Assembly (NCBI GenBank): GCA_028687155.1
Contig: JAQUAR010000013.1
Location: 1 to 13,613 of the forward strand
Length of the DNA stretch: 13,613 nucleotides
From: Methylacidiphilaceae bacterium
GTDB taxonomy: Bacteria > Verrucomicrobiota > Verrucomicrobiia > Methylacidiphilales > Methylacidiphilaceae
Reading direction: 5' to 3'
Both the position numbers and the translations under genes were made by a program. Each line of letters opens with the position of its first letter. Position 1 is the first letter of the stretch. Under the pieces are notes generated by a model, which had not been told where the DNA came from, did not search any database, and saw nothing but the letters and a program-made list of their open reading frames with translations. This document shows, piece by piece, positions 7,060 to 13,613 of this stretch.

Positions 7060-7212
7060 TTACAACGGTCGGGTCTTCGGAAGACCGAAGAAGCGCATCC
7101 CGTCTTTCCATCGCCCCCGCTTTTTGAGAAGCGCGATCCGCTCAAAGCGTTTCAGCACGTTCCTCTTTGTTGCGAGAAGCATACCTCTGCGAAGACTCCG
7201 ATGTTGCGACAT
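7060..7212 (-). CDS. Small basic protein (PVC-type family, TIGR04137-like)
   Basis: A 50-residue, strongly basic protein. The ATG at 7210-7212 has a GGGAG ribosome site 7 bases upstream and the stop is TAA at 7060-7062. The sequence has the pattern I recognise from the small basic protein family of Verrucomicrobia and relatives: MSQHRSLRRG at the start, RNVLKRFERIALLKKRGRWK in the middle and FFGLPKTR near the end. Many members have an additional Lys/Arg-rich tail of 10-20 residues. This one ends at RPL right after the core, so it is a short form or has lost its tail. The function is unknown to me, and a nucleic-acid or ribosome-linked role is only suggested by its charge. It stands alone, downstream of the L,D-transpeptidase gene on the same strand, separated by 134 bp. 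Confidence 0.85.
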   Translation of the reverse strand: MSQHRSLRRGMLLATKRNVLKRFERIALLKKRGRWKDGMRFFGLPKTRPL

Positions 7213-7346
7213 GCACTGCTCCCTATTGGAAGTTTGAGGATGGCTTCATCGCAAAGAGGAGAGCGTTTGTCACGAAAAAACCGATCGAAGGACGAGCTCT
7301 CCGGAGGAATCTTCCGGCCGCAAGCAAGGAGCTGGCAAGGAAACGC
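7213..7346 (-). other. Spacer between L,D-transpeptidase and small basic protein genes
   Basis: This holds the ribosome site of the small basic protein and a short stem, CCGGA (7301-7305) with TCCGG (7313-7317). A run of six Ts on the minus strand lies about 20 bases beyond that stem. The stem and T-run could be a poor terminator for the transpeptidase, but the spacing is too long to be convincing. No clear promoter for the small gene was found. Confidence 0.3.
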
Positions 7347-8198
7347 CTATCCGGTTTTGCGAGCGGAGGCCTTGGCAAGATGCTTCCCTCGGATGGCATG
7401 AGGGCTGTGAGGATGCCGCCGATCTTGAGCGTGGCGGGCGACCGTGCGGCTTGGAGCGTGTTGGGAGGAAACGGCCGGTCGCCGGGGCGTGGGAGAAGAA
7501 GAAGGGCGCGGGGCCGGGCAGGCCTGGACCGGGAGTGCTTTCGGAGGAACCGGGGCAGGATCAGGGGTCGCTCGGAAGGGTGGGCTGGAGGCGGCAGGCC
7601 CCCTCACCGCGGTAGCGGCGACGGCGCGGGGTACCGGAGGAAGCGGATCGAGCTGGATGACGACCAAGCTTCCTAGAGGCACGACATTGTAAAGAGCCAC
7701 GACGTCCTGATTCCGCATGCGGACGCAACCATAGCTTGCGGGCTGGCCGATCAGGGCTTCCTGGTTGGTGCCATGAATGTAGATTCCCCGGCTATAGGCG
7801 TTGCGGTTACTCGCTTCCAGACCCCGCAGCCAGAGGATCCGAGTCAGCAGGCTGTCGTGGCCGGGCGCCGATCCATGTTCCAGGTCGACCCGTTCCCCGG
7901 TATACTGCCTATGGTGGAACTTGCCGCCCAATGGGACGCCGTCGCCAATCTTATTCTGGACAATGAATCGGCCGAGCGGCGTTCGATAGCTGTTCGTCTG
8001 GTCTCCTAAGCCGAATCGAGAGGTGGAAACGGGGAAGCGGTGGGTAGCAGTTCCATCCTTGACGACTTCCAGAGCTTGGTCGTGTACGCTCACTCTGACG
8101 ACCGTCGTCGGCTTGTAGTTCGTCGTGGTGACGCAACTCGAAAGAAGGAGTGCTAGGGCGCCGATACAGAGCTTGCCGCCCGGGCCTACGCGTCGCAT
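7347..8198 (-). CDS. L,D-transpeptidase lipoprotein (YkuD/ErfK family)
   Basis: 283 residues. L,D-transpeptidases cross-link peptidoglycan stems (3-3 links) or attach proteins to the wall through an active-site cysteine. The N-terminus is a lipoprotein signal, with RR then a hydrophobic stretch ending LLLSSC and the lipidated Cys at 22. The YkuD domain spans about 34-185. It includes the early segment SVHDQALEVVKDG, RTPLGRF, the catalytic histidine in IHGTN (His142) and the nucleophile in SYGCVRM (Cys158). From about 186 to the end is a Pro/Ala/Arg/His-rich tail with no recognisable domain, perhaps wall-spanning or wall-binding. I took ATG 8198; a TTG four codons upstream (8210) is equally open and neither has a strong ribosome site. 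It diverges from the glycosyltransferase gene, about 90 bp away. Confidence 0.9.
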   Translation of the reverse strand: MRRVGPGGKLCIGALALLLSSCVTTTNYKPTTVVRVSVHDQALEVVKDGTATHRFPVSTSRFGLGDQTNSYRTPLGRFIVQNKIGDGVPLGGKFHHRQYTGERVDLEHGSAPGHDSLLTRILWLRGLEASNRNAYSRGIYIHGTNQEALIGQPASYGCVRMRNQDVVALYNVVPLGSLVVIQLDPLPPVPRAVAATAVRGPAASSPPFRATPDPAPVPPKALPVQACPAPRPSSSPTPRRPAVSSQHAPSRTVARHAQDRRHPHSPHAIRGKHLAKASARKTG

Positions 8199-8289
8199 GA
8201 ACTTCGGCAAACTCTAGCGAGAAGAAAGCCCCTGCGAAAAGCCTTTTTTCGATACCAGCGACTCGATTCGGCGTAGAAGGAGACCAGAG

Positions 8290-9423
8290 ATGGGCGGCAA
8301 GGCGATCATCACGACGGCGTTTGCCCACTACCCACGGAACTCGGCGGGGGTCACCTGGACATTCCTCCAGTGGGCACTCGGCTTTCGCTTGTCGGGATGG
8401 GATACTTGGCTCGTGGAAGAGCTGCCGGCGTCAGCTTGCGTGGATGCCGCCGGCCATCGAACTTCTCCGGATCGAGCCATCAATGTGGTCCGCTGGCAAA
8501 AGGCGGTTCAAGAATTCGGATGGAGTGGGAAGGCCACCCTTCTGCGGGAAGGCATGGAAGAGGAGTGGGACGAGTTGCGCGATTATGCTCGAGAAGCCGA
8601 CCTGCTTTTGAACATCTCGGGCATTTTACGCCGTCGAGAACTTTTAGATCTGCCGCGACGGCGAATCTACCTCGACCTCGATCCAGGCTTCACATCGGTC
8701 TGGGCCGCGAAATACGGCTGCGATCTCGGCCTCGACGGCCATGATCTGTTTCTCACTGTGGGGCTCCGCATGGACGGAGCCGGAGTTCACGCTCCGCCCC
8801 TTGGGGTGCGCTGGCTGACCACCCTGCCTCCGGTTGCTCTCGAATTCTGGACTGGACTCCCAGGAAGCGGGAAGAGTTGGACCACCGTAACCCATTGGCG
8901 CGCCTATCCGGAAGTCCATTGGGGCAGACGGACCTTTACGAACAAGGCTCCCGAATGGGAAAGGTTCATCGATCTGCCTCGGATCGCGGGCGTCCCCTTT
9001 CGCATCGCCTGCGATCTGCAAGAAGAAGAGCTCTCCGAAAGATTTCGCTCCGCGGGCTGGGAGCTGCTCCCCAGCAGCAGCGTGGCGGACGATTGGAAAG
9101 AGTACCGCGATTTTTTGAGGGGGAGCCGCGGCGAGTTTTCCGTTGTGAAGGGTGGCTATCGCGTCTCCCGCTGCGGTTGGTTCAGCGATCGAAGCGCTTG
9201 CTACCTCTCTCTGGGGAAGCCGGTGGTTCTCCAGGACACCGGCTGGAGTAGGCTGCTTCGACCGCCACACGGCCTCCATGCCTTTTCCTCGGTGGAGGAG
9301 GCGGCGCGCGCGATCGAAAGAGTGGAAACCCACTACGACGCAGAAGCCGCGGGAGCGCGAGCCTTTGCGGAAGAAGCGCTGGATGCCAGGAAGGTGGTCG
9401 GCCGCCTCTTGGGACGGCTCTGA
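8290..9423 (+). CDS. GT-B-like glycosyltransferase family protein
   Basis: 377 residues with the layout of a GT-B glycosyltransferase group often found in Planctomycetes and Verrucomicrobia. The N-terminal domain (about 1-160) opens with IITTAFAHYPRNSAGVTW and includes LLLNISG and IYLDLDPGF. The C-terminal half contains TTVTHWRAY, a NKAPEWERFIDLP segment, and the family's strongest block FSVVKGGYRVSRCGWFSDRS at 283-302, followed by ACYLSLGKPVVLQDTGWS and GLHAFSSVEEAARAIE. That block usually binds the nucleotide sugar. Donor and acceptor are unknown. The ATG start has a GGAG ribosome site at 8279-8282. A Walker A-like string at 189-196 is treated as chance. There is no signal peptide, so it is cytoplasmic. 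It is transcribed alone, divergent from the transpeptidase and convergent with the Bat operon. Confidence 0.75.
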   Translation: MGGKAIITTAFAHYPRNSAGVTWTFLQWALGFRLSGWDTWLVEELPASACVDAAGHRTSPDRAINVVRWQKAVQEFGWSGKATLLREGMEEEWDELRDYAREADLLLNISGILRRRELLDLPRRRIYLDLDPGFTSVWAAKYGCDLGLDGHDLFLTVGLRMDGAGVHAPPLGVRWLTTLPPVALEFWTGLPGSGKSWTTVTHWRAYPEVHWGRRTFTNKAPEWERFIDLPRIAGVPFRIACDLQEEELSERFRSAGWELLPSSSVADDWKEYRDFLRGSRGEFSVVKGGYRVSRCGWFSDRSACYLSLGKPVVLQDTGWSRLLRPPHGLHAFSSVEEAARAIERVETHYDAEAAGARAFAEEALDARKVVGRLLGRL

Positions 9424-9452
9424 CCTGCATCTCTCACAAAGCTCCATGCAGG
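9424..9452. terminator. Convergent-gene hairpin, likely bidirectional terminator
   Basis: The 29 bp between the two convergent stop codons are bounded exactly by a perfect inverted repeat, CCTGCAT (9424-9430) and ATGCAGG (9446-9452). The stem is 7 bp with a 15-base loop. It has no T-run, so it would be a non-canonical terminator. The position, filling the whole gap, is the main argument. Confidence 0.45.
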
Positions 9453-12017
9453 CTATGGACCAGAAGCCGAGGGAAGCGCTCCCTCTGCCCCGGCCGCCGC
9501 GGAAGAAACAGGGGACGGACGCGGGGCGTATGGCGGGCGAAAAAACGGAACGATCGTCTCCGCGCGCAGCCACCCCGATCTTGAGTCCGAAAGGCATGCC
9601 TGGATCCAATGGAGGAACGGCTTGCCGATGACCACCAGGGTTGGGGCGAGGAGCGGACTGCTCTGCTGCTGGGCATCCGTTGGCATGGACCGAAGGAGCG
9701 CCCCTTCGGTCACGAGACCAGCCCGAGGATCCGCCATCGGCCCGTAGAGCGCTACCGCGGTTGCAGCGATCCCAGAGACGCCCAGGCCGAGCGCAAGCAA
9801 GGCCTTGCGCAGCGAGGGGGCCAGTTGAGCCACGCGGTAGCGCGAGAGGAGCAGGAGGAGCGCACAGAGGAAGAGATCAAAAAGACCGCTCGCAAGAAGG
9901 ATCTGCCATTCCGCAGGGGAGCCGACGGCGATCCAGCGGAACCAGAGCGGCCCATTCGTCAAGGCGGAGAGCCGCGGATCGACGCCCGGGCACTGGGAGA
10001 TCGCGAGCGCAAAGTTCCAGCGGATAGCCGAGTCTCGGGGAGCGAGCAGGAAGGCGGAAGACCATTGGGCGAGCGCCTCCGGCCAACGCCCTTCCTGGGA
10101 GAGTGCCGCGCCATAGTTGCTGCGCGCGATCCAGTCGGTAGGAGACCTCCGCAAGCTTCGCTCCCAGAGACACCCGGACTCCGCAAATCGGCCGGAGCGA
10201 TAGAGATCCAAGGCATTGAGGCCCCAGGACGAAGAGAGGAGGAAGCCTAAGATCGTCAAGACCGGAAAGAAGTGAGGAAGGGCGAATGTCTTTCTCCACG
10301 ACGGTCGCGGAATGCGCAGGCGGCGTGCCTCTTCCTCGGATCGTTCGACCCAATCCTGAGGAAGACTCACCTCTCGCGCGTAGAGATGAACTTCTGCCTC
10401 CTGCCAGAGAGCGGTCCAAGTCTGGAAGGCTGCCTGATCGACCTGGGCCCGTTCCAGAGCAGCCTGAAGCTCCGCCAGTTCCGGTGTGGCAGGGCCGACG
10501 AGCCAGGCATCCCGAATCGCCGATTGCCAGCGAAATAGTTGTTGCTGCCGCTCCCCCTCCGAGCCCGAATGGCGGATCTCTCGATGAATCCGGCGGAGGC
10601 GCCGCAATCCGGCTCGTCTGCGCTGCAACGGATCCGTCAGACGCGCATGCCCTCGCGCCAGAATCAGCCAAAGGGCAAGAAGCCCCGCGCCGGCACCGCC
10701 TGCTCCGGCAAGAAGCCAGCGATTCTCCAGAGGCGCGAGGCCGCGGGTGGAGCCGGAAAGCGGGGCTTGCGGCAACCGCTTTTGGGGAGCAGCCGATGCG
10801 GCAGGGAGGGGCATCGGTGGGCCAGAGGAAGAACGATCGGAGGGAGAACCGACGGGAGAAGAGCGAGGATTTACGATCAGGACCGTGGAGGGGGCCAGAG
10901 CCGTCCGGTAGATGCCGGCCAGAGGGTCGAAGTAGGTGAAGCGATAAGGAGGGATCAGATAGCGGCCCGGACGTTCGGCAACCAAGATGCGTTCGATCTT
11001 CAAAGAGCCGCAAAAGAGGGAATCTGGATCGCTCTGCTGTTGCGGCGCTGGCTCGATGACGCGCAGGCCGCTTGGAATCTCCGGAGGCAGGAGATTCCAA
11101 GCGGTGGTCCAGTTACCCGTCCCCTCGATGCGAAGCGTCCATGTGGCGGGTTCCCCCCCTTGCGTATCCGAAGGAGAAATCTGGCTGGTCAGGCCAAATG
11201 TGCCCACGGCCTGGCTGAAACCGTCCTTGGCTGGTGTCGGCAATGGCTTCACGGACAGGGTAAGCGCCGCGGAGTGCAGCACCAGCGGACGAATGACCGC
11301 TTGCGAAAAAAGGCCTTGCCCGAACTTGCTCGTCTCCATGCTCACATGTTGGCTGACGGGAGGAAGGGAGATCTTTCCCGGATTCAGGGCGATCGCGAGA
11401 GCAGAGTAGCGAAGGCCGCTGAAGAAAGCTCCGCGCCACTCCCCGCTGACTCTTTCCGGGCGGCTCCAGCGGTCGACCAGTAGATCTGCGGGCGTCCACT
11501 CGGGCTGTCCGGTGATTTCTAGAAAAGCGCCGGCATGGGCCAGAAGCCGATACTCCACGGGGAAGGGCTCCCCCTGCCAGACTTCATTTCGGAAAAGAGT
11601 CAGCGAAGCATCTGCCGACGAGGCGAAGGAAGGAGAAAAGGACGGCTCGCCGACCCAAAACGTGAATGCCGGAACCGAAACGAGGCCACGATCCGTAGCC
11701 AAGGGAAATCCGGGAATCGTGTGAGGGCCGGATCGAAGCAGACGGAGGGTGTAGACATACGCAGTGGAAGGGCCGCTCGCATTCCCGGAATTGGCAGAAG
11801 GCTCCCTCTTTGCAGAACTGGCCTCGACATAAGGAATCGGGGGCAGTTCGGGATCGGTCCCTGGACTTCCGCCTTCGACGACCAGCTCCACTCGATAAGG
11901 CAAACCGAGGATGGCACTGCTTTCCAGAGGAAGCCAATGAGCGCTTTGGGCGTGGAGAGGAACAGAAGGAGAACAAGCAAAAAAGAAAAGCAGAGCCAAA
12001 AAGCGTTTCACCTTCAC
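9453..12017 (-). CDS. batD: BatD-type protein fused to a BatE-like TPR/SH3 unit
   Basis: About 854 residues; the numbers below are approximate. A signal peptide covers 1-24 (FLALLFFFACSPSVPLHAQS). The periplasmic BatD region (PF13584-like) is at about 30-385, with repeated beta-rich units, each with a pattern such as GEPATWTLRIEGTGNW. One membrane helix is at 434-454 and a cytoplasmic helical stretch at 460-575. A second helix at about 586-600 is followed by a TPR-like region at 602-665 (LYRSGRFAESGCLWERSL, then YGAALSQEGRWPEAL). Helices follow at 708-727 and 738-759, then an SH3-like tail (VTEGALLRS to SGWLRAETIVPF). TPR plus SH3 is the layout of BatE, so this looks like a BatD-BatE fusion. 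Bat proteins are linked to aerotolerance and envelope stress, but their mechanism is poorly known. I chose GTG 12017 because it overlaps the preceding stop as GTGA; TTG 12020 is an alternative. Confidence 0.85.
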   Translation of the reverse strand: MKVKRFLALLFFFACSPSVPLHAQSAHWLPLESSAILGLPYRVELVVEGGSPGTDPELPPIPYVEASSAKREPSANSGNASGPSTAYVYTLRLLRSGPHTIPGFPLATDRGLVSVPAFTFWVGEPSFSPSFASSADASLTLFRNEVWQGEPFPVEYRLLAHAGAFLEITGQPEWTPADLLVDRWSRPERVSGEWRGAFFSGLRYSALAIALNPGKISLPPVSQHVSMETSKFGQGLFSQAVIRPLVLHSAALTLSVKPLPTPAKDGFSQAVGTFGLTSQISPSDTQGGEPATWTLRIEGTGNWTTAWNLLPPEIPSGLRVIEPAPQQQSDPDSLFCGSLKIERILVAERPGRYLIPPYRFTYFDPLAGIYRTALAPSTVLIVNPRSSPVGSPSDRSSSGPPMPLPAASAAPQKRLPQAPLSGSTRGLAPLENRWLLAGAGGAGAGLLALWLILARGHARLTDPLQRRRAGLRRLRRIHREIRHSGSEGERQQQLFRWQSAIRDAWLVGPATPELAELQAALERAQVDQAAFQTWTALWQEAEVHLYAREVSLPQDWVERSEEEARRLRIPRPSWRKTFALPHFFPVLTILGFLLSSSWGLNALDLYRSGRFAESGCLWERSLRRSPTDWIARSNYGAALSQEGRWPEALAQWSSAFLLAPRDSAIRWNFALAISQCPGVDPRLSALTNGPLWFRWIAVGSPAEWQILLASGLFDLFLCALLLLLSRYRVAQLAPSLRKALLALGLGVSGIAATAVALYGPMADPRAGLVTEGALLRSMPTDAQQQSSPLLAPTLVVIGKPFLHWIQACLSDSRSGWLRAETIVPFFRPPYAPRPSPVSSAAAGAEGALPSASGP

Positions 12018-13613
12018 CAATCCATCGGTTCCGGCGGGACATCCGCCTGTTCTGCCTCCTTTTGCCGCATCCGCTCGAAGAGGAGGGCTGGGCGGTCCAG
12101 GCGCTCTACCTGACGCAAGCGCGCCTTGGATCCATTCCGCCCTCCCGAAGACGACTGCGCCGCATGCGAATCCGCGCCATCCTTCTGCTTCGAGGAATCC
12201 GACAAAGACGGGGAAGGCGAAGCCGGAGCCTTCCCTTCGGGAGATCCAGGAGAAGTGCGTTGCCGCGGCCCGCTTCCCGACTGCTGCGGGCGACCGCCCG
12301 CCGCCGAGCGGAACCGCGATGGGGGACCGGAGGACGAGCCTTGCTGCGGGGAAAACGAATGGGAATCTTCCAAGGGAGCATCCGGGGGGCGGGTCGCTTT
12401 GAGGAAGCCCTCAAGCTCATTACGGAGCTGCTTCCAAGGAAGAAGGCGGGGATTCAGCCGTTCGCCTTGGTCGACGGCAACCAGCCCATCTTGAATCACC
12501 CCGGCGGATAAACCGGACTCCTGGCGCGTTCGGCACCAAGAAATCGTCTCCTGAGCCAGCGTGCCGTAATCGGACGCGACAAGTTGATCTTTTCGGGCGA
12601 GAGCCTGGACGCAGAGGACAAGCGCATCCTTTCCTCCGCTGGCGGAAGCCGAAGCCGCATCCGGTTTCGCATGGGAGAAAGAGACCGAGGAGAAAAGCCC
12701 CCCCAGCCCGAGGAGCAGGAGAAGGGGAACCTTCGAGCCTGCGGCAAGAGGGCGAGACGAAACGGGGTTTTTTGGGGAAGAGCGGAAAGCCGGCAGTTCC
12801 CAAAGAAGGCTGGCACACCAGCAGAGAACAGCGGGAAGCAGGAAATAGGTGAAACGCTCCGCCTGACCTGAGACCTGCTCCAATCGAGTGGCATTTGCGG
12901 CTGAATCCACGTCGAGGATCTCCGCCAACGTCACCCACCGGTCCCCCCGAAAATACCGCCCGCCCGTTGCCGAAGCCAAGGCGCGCAAGGCTTCCGGCTG
13001 CAAATGCGAGAGAACCGGATGTCCTCCGTCGGCCTTGAGGAATCCCCCTCGCGGATCTGGAATCAATCCACCCCGATCCGTGCCAAGGCCGATCGCGCAG
13101 ATGCGCACGCCGATCTTCACCAGCCTAGGAACTCTCTCCTTCCATCCGCTTCCGTGATCTTCGCCATCACTGAGAATCAGGAGAATCCGATGAGCGGAAT
13201 CGCTCTGGGAAAAAGCATCGAATGCCTCGTCCAGAAGAGCGCCGAAATCGGTTCCCGCCTCGGGAAGGCTGGCAGGAGTAAGCTCGGCCAACAGCTCCTC
13301 GAGAGCTCCATAATCCGTGGTCAGGGGCACGGCAAGCTGCGCTGAGTTCGAGAAGACGAGGAGGCCAATCCGTTGTCCCGAGGCTTCCTGGAGAAATGCT
13401 CGAATCAGCAACTTAGCCCGATCGAGCCGAGAGGGGGCCAGATCTTGCGCGGTCATGCTCCGGGAGAGATCCAAGGCGATGACCAGGTCAGTCGACGGAC
13501 GGAGCAGCTGCCGCGAGCTCTTTCCCCATTGGGGGCCTGCCAACGCCAAGATAGCCAAAAAGCCGGCCAGAAAAAAGAGCCAGGGGGGGCGATGGAGACC
13601 GCTCGTGCCGGCG
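12014..13613 (-). CDS. BatB-type VWA-domain membrane protein with BatC-like tail, N-terminus cut by window edge
   Basis: 532 residues are visible and the frame is open to the right edge, so the start lies outside. The visible part starts with a membrane helix (WLFFLAGFLAILALAGPQWG), the usual segment before the Bat VWA domain. The VWA domain follows with a complete metal site: DLSRS (DxSxS), TDFG, and LSDGEDH. A helix at about 255-275 of the visible part closes this domain. A second hydrophobic stretch, PLLLLLGLGGLFSS, ends in FSHAK like a signal peptide. Then come a helical region with KDALVLCVQALARKDQ and a Ser/Pro/Gly-rich, low-complexity segment. The end, LRQVERLDRPALLFERMRQK to PMDW, resembles BatC-type tails. 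It overlaps batD by 4 bp and likely binds partner proteins through the metal site. A BatA gene probably lies upstream, outside the window. Confidence 0.85.
   Translation of the reverse strand, partial: AGTSGLHRPPWLFFLAGFLAILALAGPQWGKSSRQLLRPSTDLVIALDLSRSMTAQDLAPSRLDRAKLLIRAFLQEASGQRIGLLVFSNSAQLAVPLTTDYGALEELLAELTPASLPEAGTDFGALLDEAFDAFSQSDSAHRILLILSDGEDHGSGWKERVPRLVKIGVRICAIGLGTDRGGLIPDPRGGFLKADGGHPVLSHLQPEALRALASATGGRYFRGDRWVTLAEILDVDSAANATRLEQVSGQAERFTYFLLPAVLCWCASLLWELPAFRSSPKNPVSSRPLAAGSKVPLLLLLGLGGLFSSVSFSHAKPDAASASASGGKDALVLCVQALARKDQLVASDYGTLAQETISWCRTRQESGLSAGVIQDGLVAVDQGERLNPRLLPWKQLRNELEGFLKATRPPDAPLEDSHSFSPQQGSSSGPPSRFRSAAGGRPQQSGSGPRQRTSPGSPEGKAPASPSPSLSDSSKQKDGADSHAAQSSSGGRNGSKARLRQVERLDRPALLFERMRQKEAEQADVPPEPMDW

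Noticed and set aside
7072..7086. Palindrome GGTCTT CGG AAGACC as a terminator
   Set aside because: It lies inside the coding region of the small basic protein (codons for GLPKT) and has no T-run, so coding constraint explains it.
7000..7237. Plus-strand open frame after the IS right end as a gene
   Set aside because: It is antisense to the recognisable small basic protein, has no ribosome site, and starts within the IS end.
8854..8877. Walker A-like motif GLPGSGKS in the glycosyltransferase
   Set aside because: No Walker B or P-loop fold context. The surrounding blocks match the glycosyltransferase family, so this looks like chance similarity.
9877..11100. 407-codon open frame on the minus strand overlapping batD in another frame
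   Set aside because: Ser/Arg/Pro-rich shadow composition. The overlapping batD frame has a signal peptide, membrane helices and TPR-like motifs.

Overview
The window looks like a chromosomal segment from a GC-rich member of the PVC superphylum, most likely a verrucomicrobium. The main evidence is a 50-residue gene (7060-7212, minus) that matches the small basic protein I know from Verrucomicrobia and relatives (start MSQHRSL, core RNVLKRFERI, GRW, FGLPKTR). A Bat-type (aerotolerance-like) operon with fused domains fits the same group. The exact genus cannot be read from the sequence; an acidophilic methanotroph such as Methylacidimicrobium is only a guess.

Layout. On the minus strand, 1-3623 holds an RND efflux pair: the inner-membrane permease comes first, and a periplasmic adaptor that runs off the left edge follows it 17 bp later. 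A 168-bp divergent intergenic region (3624-3791) with a strong perfect inverted repeat separates it from a plus-strand pair at 3792-5914. That pair is an unrecognised 382-residue protein overlapped by 4 bp by a ChaN/DUF399-type exported protein.

Directly after it sits an IS200/IS605-type element with a tnpB gene only (about 5922-7000). Both ends fold into related hairpins. The tnpB gene is broken by an in-frame TAG and by loss of most of its catalytic C-terminal half. To the right, on the minus strand, are the small basic protein and a YkuD-type L,D-transpeptidase lipoprotein. Divergent from the latter is a plus-strand GT-B-like glycosyltransferase (8290-9423). A 29-bp convergent gap containing a hairpin separates it from the Bat operon.

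The Bat operon (9453-13613, minus) contains a VWA-domain protein truncated by the right edge, then a BatD protein. Both appear to be fusions. The VWA protein carries an embedded signal-peptide-like helix and a low-complexity BatC-like tail. The BatD protein continues into a TPR, transmembrane and SH3-like unit that resembles BatE. The two coding regions overlap by 4 bp (GTGA), so they are probably translationally coupled and act together at the membrane.

Most of the window is cell-envelope biology: efflux, wall cross-linking, an exported haem-binding-like protein, glycosyl transfer and the Bat complex. The only mobile element is the decayed TnpB insertion. I saw no tRNA, rRNA or CRISPR array. 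The most interesting points are the Bat fusions, the nuclease-dead TnpB relic with intact ends, the divergent regulatory hairpin, and the unknown protein coupled to ChaN.
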